NCBI GenBank assembly: GCA_946894095.1
Contig: OX335643.1
Coordinates: 4,327,036-4,391,035, forward strand
DNA: 64,000 nucleotides
Direction: 5' to 3'
From: Incurvaria masculella
Taxonomy: Eukaryota > Arthropoda > Insecta > Lepidoptera > Incurvariidae
Shown here: positions 56,001-57,439 of the stretch, piece by piece
How positions within the stretch are numbered: the stretch's first letter is position 1
How the letters are laid out: each line of letters opens with the position of its first letter
The notes under the pieces: generated by a model
Told to the model about the DNA's origin: nothing
The model's database searches: none
The model's input: the letters and a program-made list of their open reading frames with translations, nothing else
Made by a program: the position numbers and the translations under genes

Positions 56001-57420
56001 TGTTGTACGTATTTGCAAACAGATGAATTTGAATATGAACGTTCTTAATGACTTCTCTTTTTCTGGGACCCTAAGGGGCGTAGCGTTATGCTCAATAACC
56101 TTCCTCAGTCAGTCAGTCAGCGTGTTTGCGTCCACTGCTGGACATACGCCTCCCCAATTCTTCTCCAGTCCTCCCAGCCCTCAGCGGTACGGAACTACTG
56201 CTTTCCGCCGACGCACTCGATGTCGTCTTCCCACCTGGCGGGTGGCCTTCCTACACTCCGTTTGCCTGTCCACGGCCGCCAGTGTAGGACACGGTTACTC
56301 CAACGGTGGTCGTCTCTTCGGCTGACGTGACCAGCCCACTGCCATTTGAGCTTAGCCACCCGGTGTCCAATATCGACTACTTTGGTACGTCGGCGGATTG
56401 CCTCGTTACGCATACCATTACGCATTACATTACACATTCCATTCTCATTACGCACCTTCCTCAAGAATTGGGCTATCGAATGCGGAAAAAAAACCAACCG
56501 GTAACACAGCAGGCGTGTCCGTGTGTTTGTTGCAGATCACGTGGACGACGAGCACGAAGCCGGCGGCGGCGCCGGCGGAGGAGCCGCCGGGCGAGCCGGA
56601 GCCTCCGGGCGCGTCCTCGCCGCGCGCCCGAGACGCCAGCCCCGCGCATGAAAAGGAGCCCGAGGTACGCCGTTTGATTTGCTTGGGACCTAGTTGGTAA
56701 GGGGCCCTTTTTAGGGTTCCGTACCTAAAGGTTGCCAACGGGACCCTATTACTAAGCCTCCGATGTCCGTCCGTCCCTCTGTCACAGGGCTGTTACTTAT
56801 GAACCGTAATAGGTAGACGGTTGAATTTTTCATAGAGTGTATTACACTATTGCCGCTGTAACAAAAAATAGTAAAAAATATAATTTTTTTTTTAAATATC
56901 TTGTTTTATTTCCTATCAATTCAGAAATTTAGTAAGGTGTCCAGGATTACAAAACCGGCCATGTGCGAGTCGGACTCGCACATGAGGGGTTCCGTACCAT
57001 CAACACCAAAAAAACACGTTTTTTGTATGGGGCCCTTTAATTTTGATTATTTTTTTATTTTACCTATTTGTTGTTTTAGCGGCAAGATAAATACACACCC
57101 TGTGAAAAATTCAGCTGCCTTCCTATTACGGTCCATGAGATACAGACCTTTGACAGACGGACGGACAGCGGAGGCTTAGTAATAGGGTTCCGTTTTCACC
57201 CTTTTGGATACCCTAAAAAGGTAATAAAACCCTGGTCTACACGCAGATTTTACATCTACCGCGCTGCTTTGGCGTCTCAGCGCATATGTTGTTTCGATAT
57301 TTAGAGTTTGTCTGAGAGTTGTTATTTCATCCCCAGGTGGCAGTGGACATGTCCGAAGAGGCTTTGCTGCAGGACGACGAAGAAGATGAGGAAGACGAGG
57401 AGCGATCGTGGCGCCGTTGA
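16978..57420 (+). CDS. swm: swm / RBM26-RBM27 orthologue, 24 coding exons, 994 aa
   Basis: Nuclear RNA-binding protein of the RBM26/RBM27 family. Vertebrate members work with ZFC3H1 and MTR4 in exosome targeting of polyadenylated nuclear RNA (PAXT); Drosophila swm affects cell cycle and signalling (established knowledge). Seen here after joining exons: PWI-like N-terminus (about 1-75, including KYVYALVKKDK and LDQLDVFLQH), RS/RE-rich region (about 217-350), CCCH zinc finger at 382-401 with C382, C391, C397 and H401, proline-rich region 402-504, RRM1 514-588 (TEAVLNNRFIKVFW), coiled coil about 645-800, Ala run 833-844, RRM2 about 862-928 (ALLVSGF) and acidic tail to RSWRR. All introns are GT-AG and phases agree; total length is divisible by three. 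Start: the first ATG that gives the family N-terminus. Exons are GC-rich, introns AT-rich. Weakest parts are exon 5 and the exon 10/11 junction. Noncoding 5' exons cannot be excluded. Confidence 0.93.
17600..17740 (+). mobile_element. LINE C-terminal fragment (swm intron 1)
   Basis: Translates to NSFTVHAVRLWNSLPSSVRS CQTIGSFKSRIKEF, a classic LINE ORF2 tail (VR.WN.LP...R....FK). Confidence 0.7.
18334..18745 (+). mobile_element. MITE with about 50-bp TIRs in swm intron 1
   Basis: Ends: GTTGGTTTCATCGGAAAGAG with GGCTCCGTCATTCAGCGGC, against an inverted GTTGGTTTCCTCGGATAGTG with GGCTCCATCATTTAGCGGC. A second inverted pair, GTAAAAAGACGGCCGT, lies inside (18387-18402 and 18585-18600). Confidence 0.8.
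19119..19610 (+). repeat. degenerate minisatellite, about 56-bp unit (swm intron 1)
   Basis: Eight or nine units beginning GAGATTTTGGCGCGAAAATG and continuing CCTTATTGCAAAGGGCGATA, with starts near 19119, 19167, 19207, 19265, 19335, 19390, 19446, 19503 and 19562. Ends about 65 nt before exon 2. Confidence 0.82.
19676..19794 (+). CDS. swm: swm exon 2 (residues 20-60)
   Basis: Encodes CDADPAALAKYVYALVKKDK and then PLEELRDGMLDQLDVFLQH, the best conserved part of the N-terminal domain. Acceptor ttttcag, donor gtgaga. Phase 2 in, phase 1 out. A degenerate minisatellite ends about 65 nt upstream. Confidence 0.93.
20460..20665 (+). mobile_element. 3' end of a non-LTR retrotransposon ORF2 (swm intron 2)
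   Basis: Translates to a typical LINE C-terminus, SVGRPPARWEDDI-like followed by a W.R.AEGREDWRRIGEA pattern and QQWTQTR, then a TGACTGACT microsatellite tail. 5'-truncated. Confidence 0.8.
21189..21577. mobile_element. hAT-type MITE upstream of swm exon 3
   Basis: Ends CAGTGGAGTAGCTAGGCGTG and (inverted) CAGTGGCGTAGC, a typical hAT terminus. Flanking octamers tctctatt and cctctatc agree at 6 of 8 positions, the expected hAT target length. Confidence 0.75.
21640..21798 (+). CDS. swm: swm exon 3 (residues 60-113)
   Basis: Encodes ETKPFVELLFKALDTQEYLA, matching the end of the family's N-terminal domain (ETQ.FVE.LF.A), then an Ala/Pro-rich linker. Acceptor ggcag, donor gtcagt. A hAT-type MITE ends 62 nt upstream. 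Confidence 0.92.
22155..22342 (+). CDS. swm: swm exon 4 (residues 113-175)
   Basis: Very GC-rich exon for an Ala/Pro/Arg linker (ANGVPAAAEASRADAARARS and onward to YDQTLTK). Acceptor ttcgcag, donor gtacca, phase 1 to phase 0. Low sequence conservation is expected. It is supported by phase, the open frame and the GC contrast with flanking intron. Confidence 0.82.
22630..23025 (-). mobile_element. tRNA-headed SINE in swm intron 4
   Basis: Same family, inverted. The head at the right end reads on the - strand TAGTAGCCTAGTGG (A box) and GGTTCAAATTC (B box). Body motifs for the lysed core (CCTAGTAGGGTA, ATTGAACTG) are present. Confidence 0.87.
23225..23299 (+). CDS. swm: swm exon 5 (residues 176-200)
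   Basis: Encodes VLPLTELLEEPLDQPPRRRD then RRTES. Acceptor cacag, donor gtaatt, exactly 25 codons, phase 0 on both sides. Because it is a symmetric exon the gene stays in frame with or without it, so it is the least certain exon and a candidate cassette exon. The basic RRRDRR stretch fits the start of the RS/RE-rich region. Confidence 0.68.
23300..24224 (+). other. swm intron 5, nothing recognised
   Basis: AT-rich intron with an AAT/ATT palindromic microsatellite near 24017. No repeat match within the window. Confidence 0.5.
24225..24367 (+). CDS. swm: swm exon 6 (residues 201-248)
   Basis: Encodes LKEKDDRRRRRSRSRSWERG and a Pro/Arg-rich tail ending PRYEKR, the Arg/Ser region typical of RBM26/27. 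Acceptor gtgcgcag, donor gtacgt, phase 0 in and phase 2 out. Confidence 0.86.
24558..24868. mobile_element. MITE with perfect 16-bp TIR TGCACAATCTCCGGTT (swm intron 6)
   Basis: 311 bp bounded by TGCACAATCTCCGGTT and its exact reverse complement. No coding capacity. The superfamily cannot be told from the flanks. Confidence 0.75.
25006..25119 (+). CDS. swm: swm exon 7 (residues 248-286)
   Basis: Encodes RRLSSRSPSPVPPRGRYRNR, a seven-proline run and RSSRSR. Acceptor gtgcgcag, donor gtcagt, phase 2 to phase 2. Continues the RS region. Confidence 0.86.
25424..25582 (+). CDS. swm: swm exon 8 (residues 286-339)
   Basis: Encodes SRSPLPLQMALRERERDRER followed by more RE/RD dipeptides and SREHERERMSRDREH. 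Highly charged and low complexity, as in family members upstream of the zinc finger. Acceptor ttggcag, donor gtatgt, phase 2 to phase 2, so exons 7 and 8 could each be skipped without a frameshift. Confidence 0.87.
26274..26416 (+). CDS. swm: swm exon 9 (residues 339-387, first half of CCCH finger)
   Basis: Ends with FAHIFHKRRCRDFD, the conserved lead into the zinc finger; it supplies the first Cys (C382) and the intron splits the next Glu codon. Acceptor gacag, donor gtgagt, phase 2 in and phase 1 out. Confidence 0.95.
26453..27180 (+). repeat. AACCGACTTCAAAAAAGGAGG repeat (swm intron 9)
   Basis: Begins TTAACCGACTTCAAAAAAGG, a widespread lepidopteran repeat terminus, followed by a T run and stretches such as AATCGGTTCAGTAGTTTGG. 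It may connect with the inverted-repeat structure just downstream. Open frames here are repeat-derived. Confidence 0.72.
27195..27290 (-). repeat. GTCGGACTCGC/(GACG)n repeat, terminal fragment
   Basis: TTTTTAGGGTTCCGTTCCCA, a short TCCG run and CTGTCACAGCACTCTATCTC, then unrelated sequence. Confidence 0.8.
27533..28670. repeat. identical 169-bp inverted repeats around an 800-bp core (swm intron 9)
   Basis: Left arm 27533-27701 and right arm 28502-28670 are reverse complements, with no mismatch found by eye. Each arm contains a GAAGTCGGTGCC end and a GGACCGCCTTCAAAAAAACC segment, related to the AACCGACTTCAAA repeat. The core is AT-rich with AGGTAGGTAG runs and no ORF. Confidence 0.88.
29196..29309 (+). 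CDS. swm: swm exon 10 (residues 387-425, second half of CCCH finger)
   Basis: Encodes EKGYCMRGDLCQWDHGTDPV then VLEDAALSRVLTMPPPVA. It completes the finger with C391, C397 and H401. I used the donor gtgtgt because its phase matches the next acceptor; an alternative donor gtagcc seven bases earlier would pair with the acceptor ending CAGAG and also stay open. Confidence 0.92.
30108..30228 (+). mobile_element. SINE body fragment
   Basis: Contains GATTCCACGTAAAAGTGCAG, a degraded TGGTAGGGATAA, CCCGGGTTGGTACGATCCCA and AAGGAAGGTCCTG in family order. It abuts a MITE with a GGTCCATTCAG-type end. Confidence 0.6.
30229..30460 (+). mobile_element. second copy of the GGTCCATTCAG MITE (swm intron 10)
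   Basis: Same internal sequence (CAACGTATTTATGGGACAAAC, AAAGTGAGTTGATATTTAT) with decayed outer ends. Confidence 0.8.
30602..30722 (+). CDS. swm: swm exon 11 (residues 425-465)
   Basis: Encodes EYNPLAPDIWGG, a Pro/Ala-rich run and RELVPIPR. The YNP.AP and REL.PIPR motifs are characteristic of RBM26/27 between the zinc finger and RRM1. Acceptor gcgtgcag, donor gtaccc, phase 1 in and phase 2 out. Confidence 0.9.
30723..31842 (+). other. swm intron 11, first part, nothing recognised
   Basis: AT-rich, no ORF of interest. The repeat fragments of this intron lie further downstream. Confidence 0.45.
31843..31985 (-). mobile_element. internal fragment of the intron 1 MITE (swm intron 11)
   Basis: Inverted match to the middle of the element at 18334-18745, including TGCCTGTGGATAATGAATAA and TTCGCCGTGAATGCTGAACT. 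Ends missing. Confidence 0.75.
32122..32178 (+). mobile_element. SINE 3' fragment
   Basis: Short piece with AAAGGTCCTGGCATGGCACC and GGCTAATATC, directly upstream of a GACG-type repeat. Confidence 0.55.
32239..32534 (-). repeat. GTCGGACTCGC/(GACG)n dispersed repeat (swm intron 11)
   Basis: Near full-length inverted copy from CTAGGGTTCCGTACCCAAGA to TCGCACTTGGCCGATTTTT. It ends 73 nt before exon 12. Confidence 0.87.
32608..32726 (+). CDS. swm: swm exon 12 (residues 465-505)
   Basis: Encodes VRPPGAPPPPFAPHARAAPH and PKPFDYNRLG, the proline/histidine-rich linker ending just before RRM1. The acceptor is a tandem CAGCAG, so use of the upstream AG would add one Ser. Donor gtaagt, phase 2 in and phase 1 out. 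Confidence 0.88.
33055..33170 (+). mobile_element. LINE C-terminal fragment (swm intron 12)
   Basis: Translates to RFVDSWNKLLEEVISVETFN and FKNRLGKHFKE, related to the next fragment. Confidence 0.68.
33265..33348 (+). mobile_element. isolated tRNA-like SINE head
   Basis: CTCGTGGTCTAGGGCCTAGAGG and GAGATCTGGGTTCCTCC resemble the A and B boxes of the SINE head, but the body is missing. Not a functional tRNA gene: no complete cloverleaf is apparent. Confidence 0.45.
33358..33485 (+). repeat. short tandem array, about 36-bp unit (swm intron 12)
   Basis: Three to four units with TGTCAACGATCACATTTGAA and TTTTCAACTTATGTCAAAGAT variants, next to a MITE. Confidence 0.65.
33497..33702 (+). mobile_element. 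TA-flanked MITE just upstream of swm exon 13
   Basis: About 206 bp with inverted ends TATAGTTCGATTGATTTAAG and (from the right) TATAGCTTGATCGATTTAAT. It ends 20 nt before the exon 13 acceptor. Confidence 0.78.
33723..33844 (+). CDS. swm: swm exon 13 (residues 505-545, RRM1 first half)
   Basis: Encodes CSLEVKKVPRGMNDITHLNN and HFGKFGRIVNIQ, the first strand and helix of RRM1 (family: LE.RKVP.. .N.I..LN.HF..FG..VN.QV). Acceptor tttgtag, donor gtgctc, phase 1 in and phase 0 out. A MITE ends 20 nt upstream. Confidence 0.96.
33939..34319 (+). mobile_element. tRNA-headed SINE in swm intron 13
   Basis: Head GAGCGGCTCGTGGCCTAGTG, a slightly decayed B box (GGTCTGGGTTCC), body and an ACATAAAAAATA tail. 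It lies between the two exons of RRM1. Confidence 0.87.
34452..34583 (+). CDS. swm: swm exon 14 (residues 546-589, RRM1 second half)
   Basis: Encodes VCFEGDPEAALITFSSPAEA and STEAVLNNRFIKVFWHNAE, nearly identical in pattern to vertebrate RBM26/27. This is the strongest single orthology marker in the window. Acceptor ggcag, donor gtgagt, phase 0 to phase 0. Confidence 0.97.
34742..34860 (+). repeat. dispersed repeat, also the target of the Jockey-type insertion
   Basis: TTTCCAAGTCAAACACAATA, CACGCTACGACAAAATTCAA and AGAATCACCTAAAAATGCAG match 41968-42080 with few differences. Family unknown. Confidence 0.75.
34864..35069 (-). repeat. GTCGGACTCGC/(GACG)n repeat, partial (swm intron 14)
   Basis: Starts in the TCCG run and ends GCGAGTCCGACTCACACTTG. 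The AGGGTTCCG end is missing. Confidence 0.83.
35215..35331 (+). CDS. swm: swm exon 15 (residues 590-628)
   Basis: Encodes SKQENVPPSGTNPSGNKTSA and a Pro-rich tail to GSCNK, the linker after RRM1. Acceptor tccgcag, donor gtgcgg, phase 0 to phase 0. A partial GACG-type repeat ends about 145 nt upstream. Confidence 0.88.
35640..35835 (+). mobile_element. LINE C-terminal fragment (swm intron 15)
   Basis: Translates to SNPRQYFLTNRVMDSWNKLP and VSSFKNNLDKH, a CR1/Jockey-like ORF2 tail. Confidence 0.7.
36080..36250 (+). mobile_element. LINE C-terminal fragment (swm intron 15)
   Basis: Frames together show VGKPWNALPVMVF, QEYDMGSFKQE and NHLAGPYCF, the pattern of the 59925 fragment, with frameshifts. 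Confidence 0.55.
36662..36736 (+). CDS. swm: swm exon 16 (residues 629-653)
   Basis: Encodes VLINKDNMKATADSKVAAAN and ALEKA, the start of the helical region after RRM1. Acceptor gggcag, donor gtaagt, 25 codons, phase 0 to phase 0. Confidence 0.9.
36809..36973 (-). mobile_element. Harbinger-like MITE copy in swm intron 16
   Basis: Same family, inverted: TTAGGGCCGAGTGCACGAAA on the left and TTCGTGCATCCGGGGCTTAA on the right, with the internal TCAAACACGTCACTTTGTGT motif. Confidence 0.85.
37375..40125 (-). CDS. Jockey-type ORF2: endonuclease-reverse transcriptase
   Basis: Polyprotein for target-primed reverse transcription. Endonuclease motifs: LRIVTWNANGL at the very N-terminus, ISETRF, GGDWNAKHVYWGS and SDHTPV. 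Reverse transcriptase motifs: NSYRPISLLPILGKLLEKII, QFGFREKHGTVEQI, IFLDISQAFDRVWHEGL, GVPQGSILGPVLY, the catalytic TYADDTALLS, and KYLGMHLDRRLTWR; then the Jockey-type tail with WTYGIQLWGTA. The first in-frame ATG is at 39996 and gives 873 residues, but it lies downstream of the first endonuclease motif. The frame is open back to 40125, overlapping ORF1 by 64 nt with no ATG, so the true start is non-canonical. No internal stops. Confidence 0.94.
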   Translation of the reverse strand, partial: YVRQHDGSHDPISHKPYKTLLNLRIVTWNANGLSERRQELELFMKTERIDVALISETRFTPKTNFSLKNYTSYITNHPSGNSHGGTAVIIKENIKHYTLDNYKTDKIQATSIRIQDNKAETTVSAIYCPPRHVIIKEDFKTYFNTLGSRYICGGDWNAKHVYWGSRLTLPRGRRLYAAMNDLNSNCTSHGVPTYWPADPKKVPDLLDFFISRNIPLSQINIEECTDLSSDHTPVIINIHYKALLIECPQRLHNHRTDWERYKTQISESINLNSPLNDIDSVETAIESVNKLIHQAAKESTPTLRQNAAYNPHYSKLIKDKVNDRRRLRRKWHSTRNPCDKKAFNKASEELKLMIRQTENDRLQHQLANLTPNKDTNYSLWKVTKRLKRPKIHIPPIKYDDGKWARTELEKAEAYAKHLKTVFKPLPIKHPEHDKKVCKYLDAPLQMCLPLRSTSPREVWREVLKLQEGKTPGYDLVDSKLLKHLPRKGVIRITAIYNACLRLAIYPAQWKIAQVIMIPKPGKQLHEVNSYRPISLLPILGKLLEKIILNRMRDCLPDVIPPHQFGFREKHGTVEQIHRITDTISRTLESKQFCSAIFLDISQAFDRVWHEGLLYKIKQLLPHSFFLILRSYLHGRCFEVKFNQETAPLIEILSGVPQGSILGPVLYLLFTADLPTKADTTTATYADDTALLSVHEDPVIASAKLQAHIHEVEKWLDQWRIKVNQGKSVHVTFTLRRRTCPPIKLYNEEIPQAEDAKYLGMHLDRRLTWRKHIWTKRKQLDMKLRSMYWLMGGKSSLSHESKIAIYKTILKPIWTYGIQLWGTASNSNIEILERFQSKSLRAMLDIPYYVSNRYIHEDLKINTVKQEIAKHSESYQTRISSHVNELASKLVGTGSVTHSRLKRHSVPTLATRFDHSK
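40062..41705 (-). CDS. Jockey-type ORF1 (gag-like, nucleic-acid binding), 547 aa
   Basis: ORF1 proteins of Jockey-clade LINEs bind the element RNA in ribonucleoprotein particles (family knowledge). Seen here: a low-complexity N-terminal half, a pre-C2HC region around residues 320-375 with LPLFFVDLEPKHNNKEIFKI, then three zinc knuckles: CKRCQRFGHAKNHC, CVKCGGDHSTTDC and CANCQETHPASYKGC. This triple knuckle is the hallmark of Jockey/BS-type gag. The C-terminal tail is Asn/Lys/Thr-rich and ends in a Met-rich helix. The start ATG is the first of the long frame, about 257 nt from the element's 5' end. The last 64 nt overlap the ORF2 frame. Confidence 0.93.
   Translation of the reverse strand: MGPSVATTKGMMDTNKENLPQEGTGHAGKSLSEQSSGCPAYSGGGNFVPQENSSRNPADHRRPPVPGLESVKNITEEHVALDAGKNSMNGNNKTQNKNPKMSQQIFHKSMFARPRSHSLGTPVKKKNLISEEDQPNREGNTPDLNDEQTKNNQPWQNDQVPKKRKAEASPETTNKNSKLTKTIYAVTTQNRYEILASGNIEEPEDKPQKEPKPPKPEPIFVTGVIDIRKLKELLTTITDTDKYTMTTLRSGHIVKIMPADVETYKNIRAKFIEDDVSHYTYKLKSERAYRVVLPGLHSSEDTEIIKQEFFEQGHEVRHITNVKHKATKQPLPLFFVDLEPKHNNKEIFKINRVNHVKISFEAPYKKLDILQCKRCQRFGHAKNHCNRPFRCVKCGGDHSTTDCLKRPETVATCANCQETHPASYKGCIKYKHYKDLITKNKTKKTKDTENINNLPQKYCHNNPTETVQENNPSKNYTFHKYAKSNTTYAQATKQNNTAGPKTDIKDPNNVAEVLEVMFDKFQNIINNMLDNMMDRMIQLVTSLIKHS
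41968..42080 (+). repeat. second copy of the same dispersed repeat (Jockey flank)
   Basis: Begins inside the right target duplication of the retrotransposon and continues through CACGCTACGACAAAATTCAA to GGCAAGTCATTATGACAGT. Confidence 0.75.
42242..42410 (+). CDS. swm: swm exon 17 (residues 654-710, coiled coil)
   Basis: Encodes REAESKPEGGEKAAEAAAGA then a basic helix with MRRRAYTLMQTQLRQQKLLI and ERLESG. The heptad-like Leu/Arg/Gln helix matches the family's coiled coil. Acceptor cttcag, donor gtgagt, phase 0 in and phase 1 out. The preceding 5.5 kb intron carries the intact Jockey-type element. Confidence 0.93.
42510..42965 (-). mobile_element. decayed LINE reverse-transcriptase relic (swm intron 17)
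   Basis: On the - strand a fragment reads VFFKSQQAFDKV, matching the FLDISQAFDKV block of LINE reverse transcriptases. Nearby, SAASLCIGP lines up with the GVPQGSILGP block. Riddled with changes. Confidence 0.6.
42997..43106 (+). CDS. swm: swm exon 18 (residues 710-746, coiled coil)
   Basis: Encodes NVNEQQREALMEAIKTAQDG and IEKLRKELLTQPKPAQ. Continues the coiled coil. Acceptor gcgcag, donor gtaggt, phase 1 in and phase 0 out. Confidence 0.92.
43915..44164 (+). mobile_element. Harbinger-like MITE copy with an extra half-unit (swm intron 18)
   Basis: A complete unit to about 44071 (TTAGCCCCGATTGCACGACG to TTTCGTGCACTCAGCCCTTA), then about 93 bp more that ends GTACGTGCAACCGGGCCTAAG, resembling a second family end. 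Confidence 0.8.
44165..45729 (+). other. swm intron 18, middle part
   Basis: Overlapping - strand frames at 44464-44786 (for example ITVVYL-terminated and CVTACIGVRWPWSDKGRY-containing) look like a broken mobile-element gene, but I cannot name it. (GA)n at 45438-45450. Confidence 0.4.
45730..46208 (+). mobile_element. TTAA MITE, TIR GGGCCTGGTACTAGCCAA (copy 1)
   Basis: 479 bp, TTAA at both ends, inverted ends GGGCCTGGTACTAGCCAA and TTGGCTAGTCCTAGCGCC. Nearly identical to the copy 3 kb downstream in the same intron; the few differences are point changes and short indels. Confidence 0.9.
46829..47105 (+). repeat. TTATAAATGCGAAAGT repeat (swm intron 18)
   Basis: ATATTATAAATGCGAAAGTA, then TTTTCACGCCTGAACCACC and CCGCGAAAATTAAACTCAAA, ending near a second ATTATTATAAATGCAAAAGT. 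This is a common lepidopteran repeat end. Confidence 0.72.
47306..47845 (-). mobile_element. TTAA-flanked MITE, TIR GGTGGCCCAACCCG (copy 2)
   Basis: Inverted relative to copy 1, about 540 bp, with termini GGTGGCCCAACCCG and CGGGTTGGGCCACC and TTAA on both sides. Internal match includes the CTCTGGGACxTTCTCTGTTTC segment. Confidence 0.87.
48484..49326 (-). mobile_element. SINE with 5S rRNA-like head, interrupted by a TTAA MITE (swm intron 18)
   Basis: The body (from GGACATGGATGGCTAAT through AAACTGTAGGTCCCC on the - strand) matches the tRNA-headed SINEs, but the head on the - strand reads CCGAAGTTAAGCGACG and CTTGGATGGGTGACC, the box A and box C segments of 5S rRNA. The MITE at 48806-49281 sits exactly in the TTAA of box A. 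Confidence 0.85.
48806..49281 (+). mobile_element. TTAA MITE, TIR GGGCCTGGTACTAGCCAA (copy 2, inside a SINE head)
   Basis: 476 bp, same family and orientation as copy 1. Removing it with one TTAA restores GTCGCTTAACTTCGG, the 5S rRNA box A context on the other strand, which proves the 4-bp TTAA duplication. Confidence 0.92.
49479..49568 (+). CDS. swm: swm exon 19 (residues 747-776, coiled coil)
   Basis: Encodes GGAVVKKLRSREEAQKEILD and MELDLFTKQQ, closely matching the family's K..KE.LD.ELDL..KQQEG block. Acceptor tgtcag, donor gtatgc, phase 0 to phase 0. Confidence 0.94.
50138..50256 (+). CDS. swm: swm exon 20 (residues 777-816)
   Basis: Encodes EGQDVTELMRKVAELRRQQT then ALAAPFAHAPRAVPHRGLSR. 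End of the coiled coil and the basic linker towards RRM2. Acceptor tccag, donor gtgggt, phase 0 in and phase 2 out. Confidence 0.92.
50464..50652 (+). mobile_element. second copy of the TA-flanked MITE (swm intron 20)
   Basis: Shares CGATTGATTTAAGTAGAGGC, ATGTCATCGATGTCACCATA and GTGCGTGACCTCAACTTAAA with the intron 12 copy. Confidence 0.78.
50653..51963 (+). other. swm intron 20, before the mariner, nothing recognised
   Basis: AT-rich. Words such as GGGAGATGTTTTAAAATTxTGTAA and GTGGCTG(A/G)GCC.TGTCTGT recur at about 51035-51085 and 51310-51365, hinting at an old internal duplication. Confidence 0.4.
51966..53066 (-). pseudogene. mariner transposase, frameshifted and missing a catalytic Asp
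   Basis: The first frame (52221-53066, 281 residues) has the helix-turn-helix region (LGDSAPPYSPVAYWISDFKR, then DDAHSGHP) and the first catalytic block TMDKTWVHHF. In the second block the expected HQDNAPAH reads HQNKAPAH, so the second catalytic Asp is Asn. A frameshift near 52270 moves the rest into another frame, which holds LELVPSDCHVF with the third Asp and YTKCIELEGDYV, and then runs through the terminal repeat without a normal stop. Inactive by both criteria. Confidence 0.9.
51966..53261 (-). mobile_element. mariner-family transposon, decayed, in swm intron 20
   Basis: 1296 bp bounded by perfect 28-bp inverted repeats beginning CGAGGGTGGATCATAAAGTT and flanked by TA on both sides (51964-51965 and 53262-53263), the Tc1/mariner target duplication. 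The transposase frame runs on the - strand and is broken. The perfect terminal repeats mean the ends could still be mobilised in trans. Confidence 0.95.
53490..53676 (+). mobile_element. partial copy of the GTAGTCTAAG MITE before swm exon 21
   Basis: Contains GTCGACGTAAACGGCAA, TAAGCTGTCAAATCAAAC, TTAGTTCGCTTAACGCCC and CGCCAGTCGATCGGTTTG in family order. The left part is lost. Its end is about 36 nt from the exon 21 acceptor. Confidence 0.78.
53713..53908 (+). CDS. swm: swm exon 21 (residues 816-881, Ala run and RRM2 first half)
   Basis: Encodes GARYGGNSRYSLRAGP, an Ala-rich tract (11 of 12 residues, one Thr), and RPRALLVSGFESDEVEAVVR HFA (split here for length), the first strand and helix of RRM2. 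Acceptor gacgcag, donor gtgagc, phase 2 in and phase 0 out. The donor region is duplicated downstream as part of a degenerate repeat. A MITE fragment ends about 36 nt upstream. Confidence 0.93.
53899..54450 (+). repeat. degenerate tandem repeat starting at the swm exon 21 donor
   Basis: The donor region ACTTTGCGGTGAGCTCCATG with TCTCTCGACCGCACTTATCG is repeated about 122 bp later as GCTTTGCGGTAATCTCCGTG with TCTCTCATCCGCACTTGTTT. After that the sequence continues as shorter CTAACCTAAC-TTCTCTTAACCGC-type units. Confidence 0.75.
54471..54889 (-). mobile_element. degraded third copy of the GGTGGCCCAACCCG MITE (swm intron 21)
   Basis: Same internal sequence as copies 1 and 2 (CATGTTGCATTCTCCTCATC, CGGAGCCTGTCTTTTTCCTT) with internal deletions. 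The ends are decayed to GGTGGGCCTTCCCG and CGGGAAGGGCCACC, and the TTAA is lost. Confidence 0.78.
54976..55104 (+). CDS. swm: swm exon 22 (residues 882-924, RRM2 second half)
   Basis: Encodes QHGEIVSREVNAAVPELTLQ and an Arg/Ala-rich helix through AKHFNDRTLS. This matches the family's second RRM, where the last strand continues into the next exon. Acceptor cctcag, donor gtgagt, phase 0 to phase 0. Confidence 0.92.
55105..56104 (+). other. swm intron 22, first part
   Basis: Contains an inverted pair: GACCAACCCTCTGATGCTAAATATGT-like at 55350 and ACACATCTAGCTTCAAAGGG-like at 55750, plus GGTCACGACA and CGCGACCTGC near the ends. This suggests a MITE of about 600 bp (roughly 55203-55850), but the termini are too decayed to fix. 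Confidence 0.4.
56105..56485 (-). mobile_element. 3' end of the same non-LTR retrotransposon family (swm intron 22)
   Basis: On the - strand: LKWQWAGHVSRRDDHRWSNR and TGKRSVGRPPARWEDDIEC, the same C-terminal region as at 20460 but longer, with a (CAGT)n-like 3' tail at 56108-56120. Truncated 5' end near exon 23. Confidence 0.82.
56536..56664 (+). CDS. swm: swm exon 23 (residues 925-967)
   Basis: Encodes ITWTTSTKPAAAPAEEPPGE and a Pro/Ser-rich acidic tail to HEKEPE. ITW closes RRM2. Acceptor ttgcag, donor gtacgc, phase 0 to phase 0. A LINE fragment lies just upstream and GACG-type repeats just downstream. Confidence 0.9.
56708..56893 (-). repeat. GTCGGACTCGC/(GACG)n repeat, partial (swm intron 23)
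   Basis: TTTTTAGGGTTCCGTACCTA through GTCACAGGGCTGT and TTGCCGCTGTAAC. The GTCGGACTCGC end is absent. It begins 43 nt after the exon 23 donor. Confidence 0.83.
56951..57219 (+). repeat. GTCGGACTCGC/(GACG)n repeat, opposite orientation (swm intron 23)
   Basis: AAAACCGGCCATGTGCGAGT to ACCCTTTTGGATACCCTAAAAAG. With the preceding copy it forms an inverted pair in a 672-nt intron. Confidence 0.85.
57337..57420 (+). CDS. swm: swm exon 24 (residues 968-994 and stop)
   Basis: Encodes VAVDMSEEALLQDDEEDEED and EERSWRR, then TGA. The acidic run ending in RSWRR is the conserved C-terminus of RBM26/27. Acceptor ccccag. This fixes the 3' end of the reading frame. Confidence 0.96.
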   Translation: MAVDMSEEALLQDDEEDEEDEERSWRR

Positions 57421-57439
57421 CGGCGGTAGCGTCGTCACA

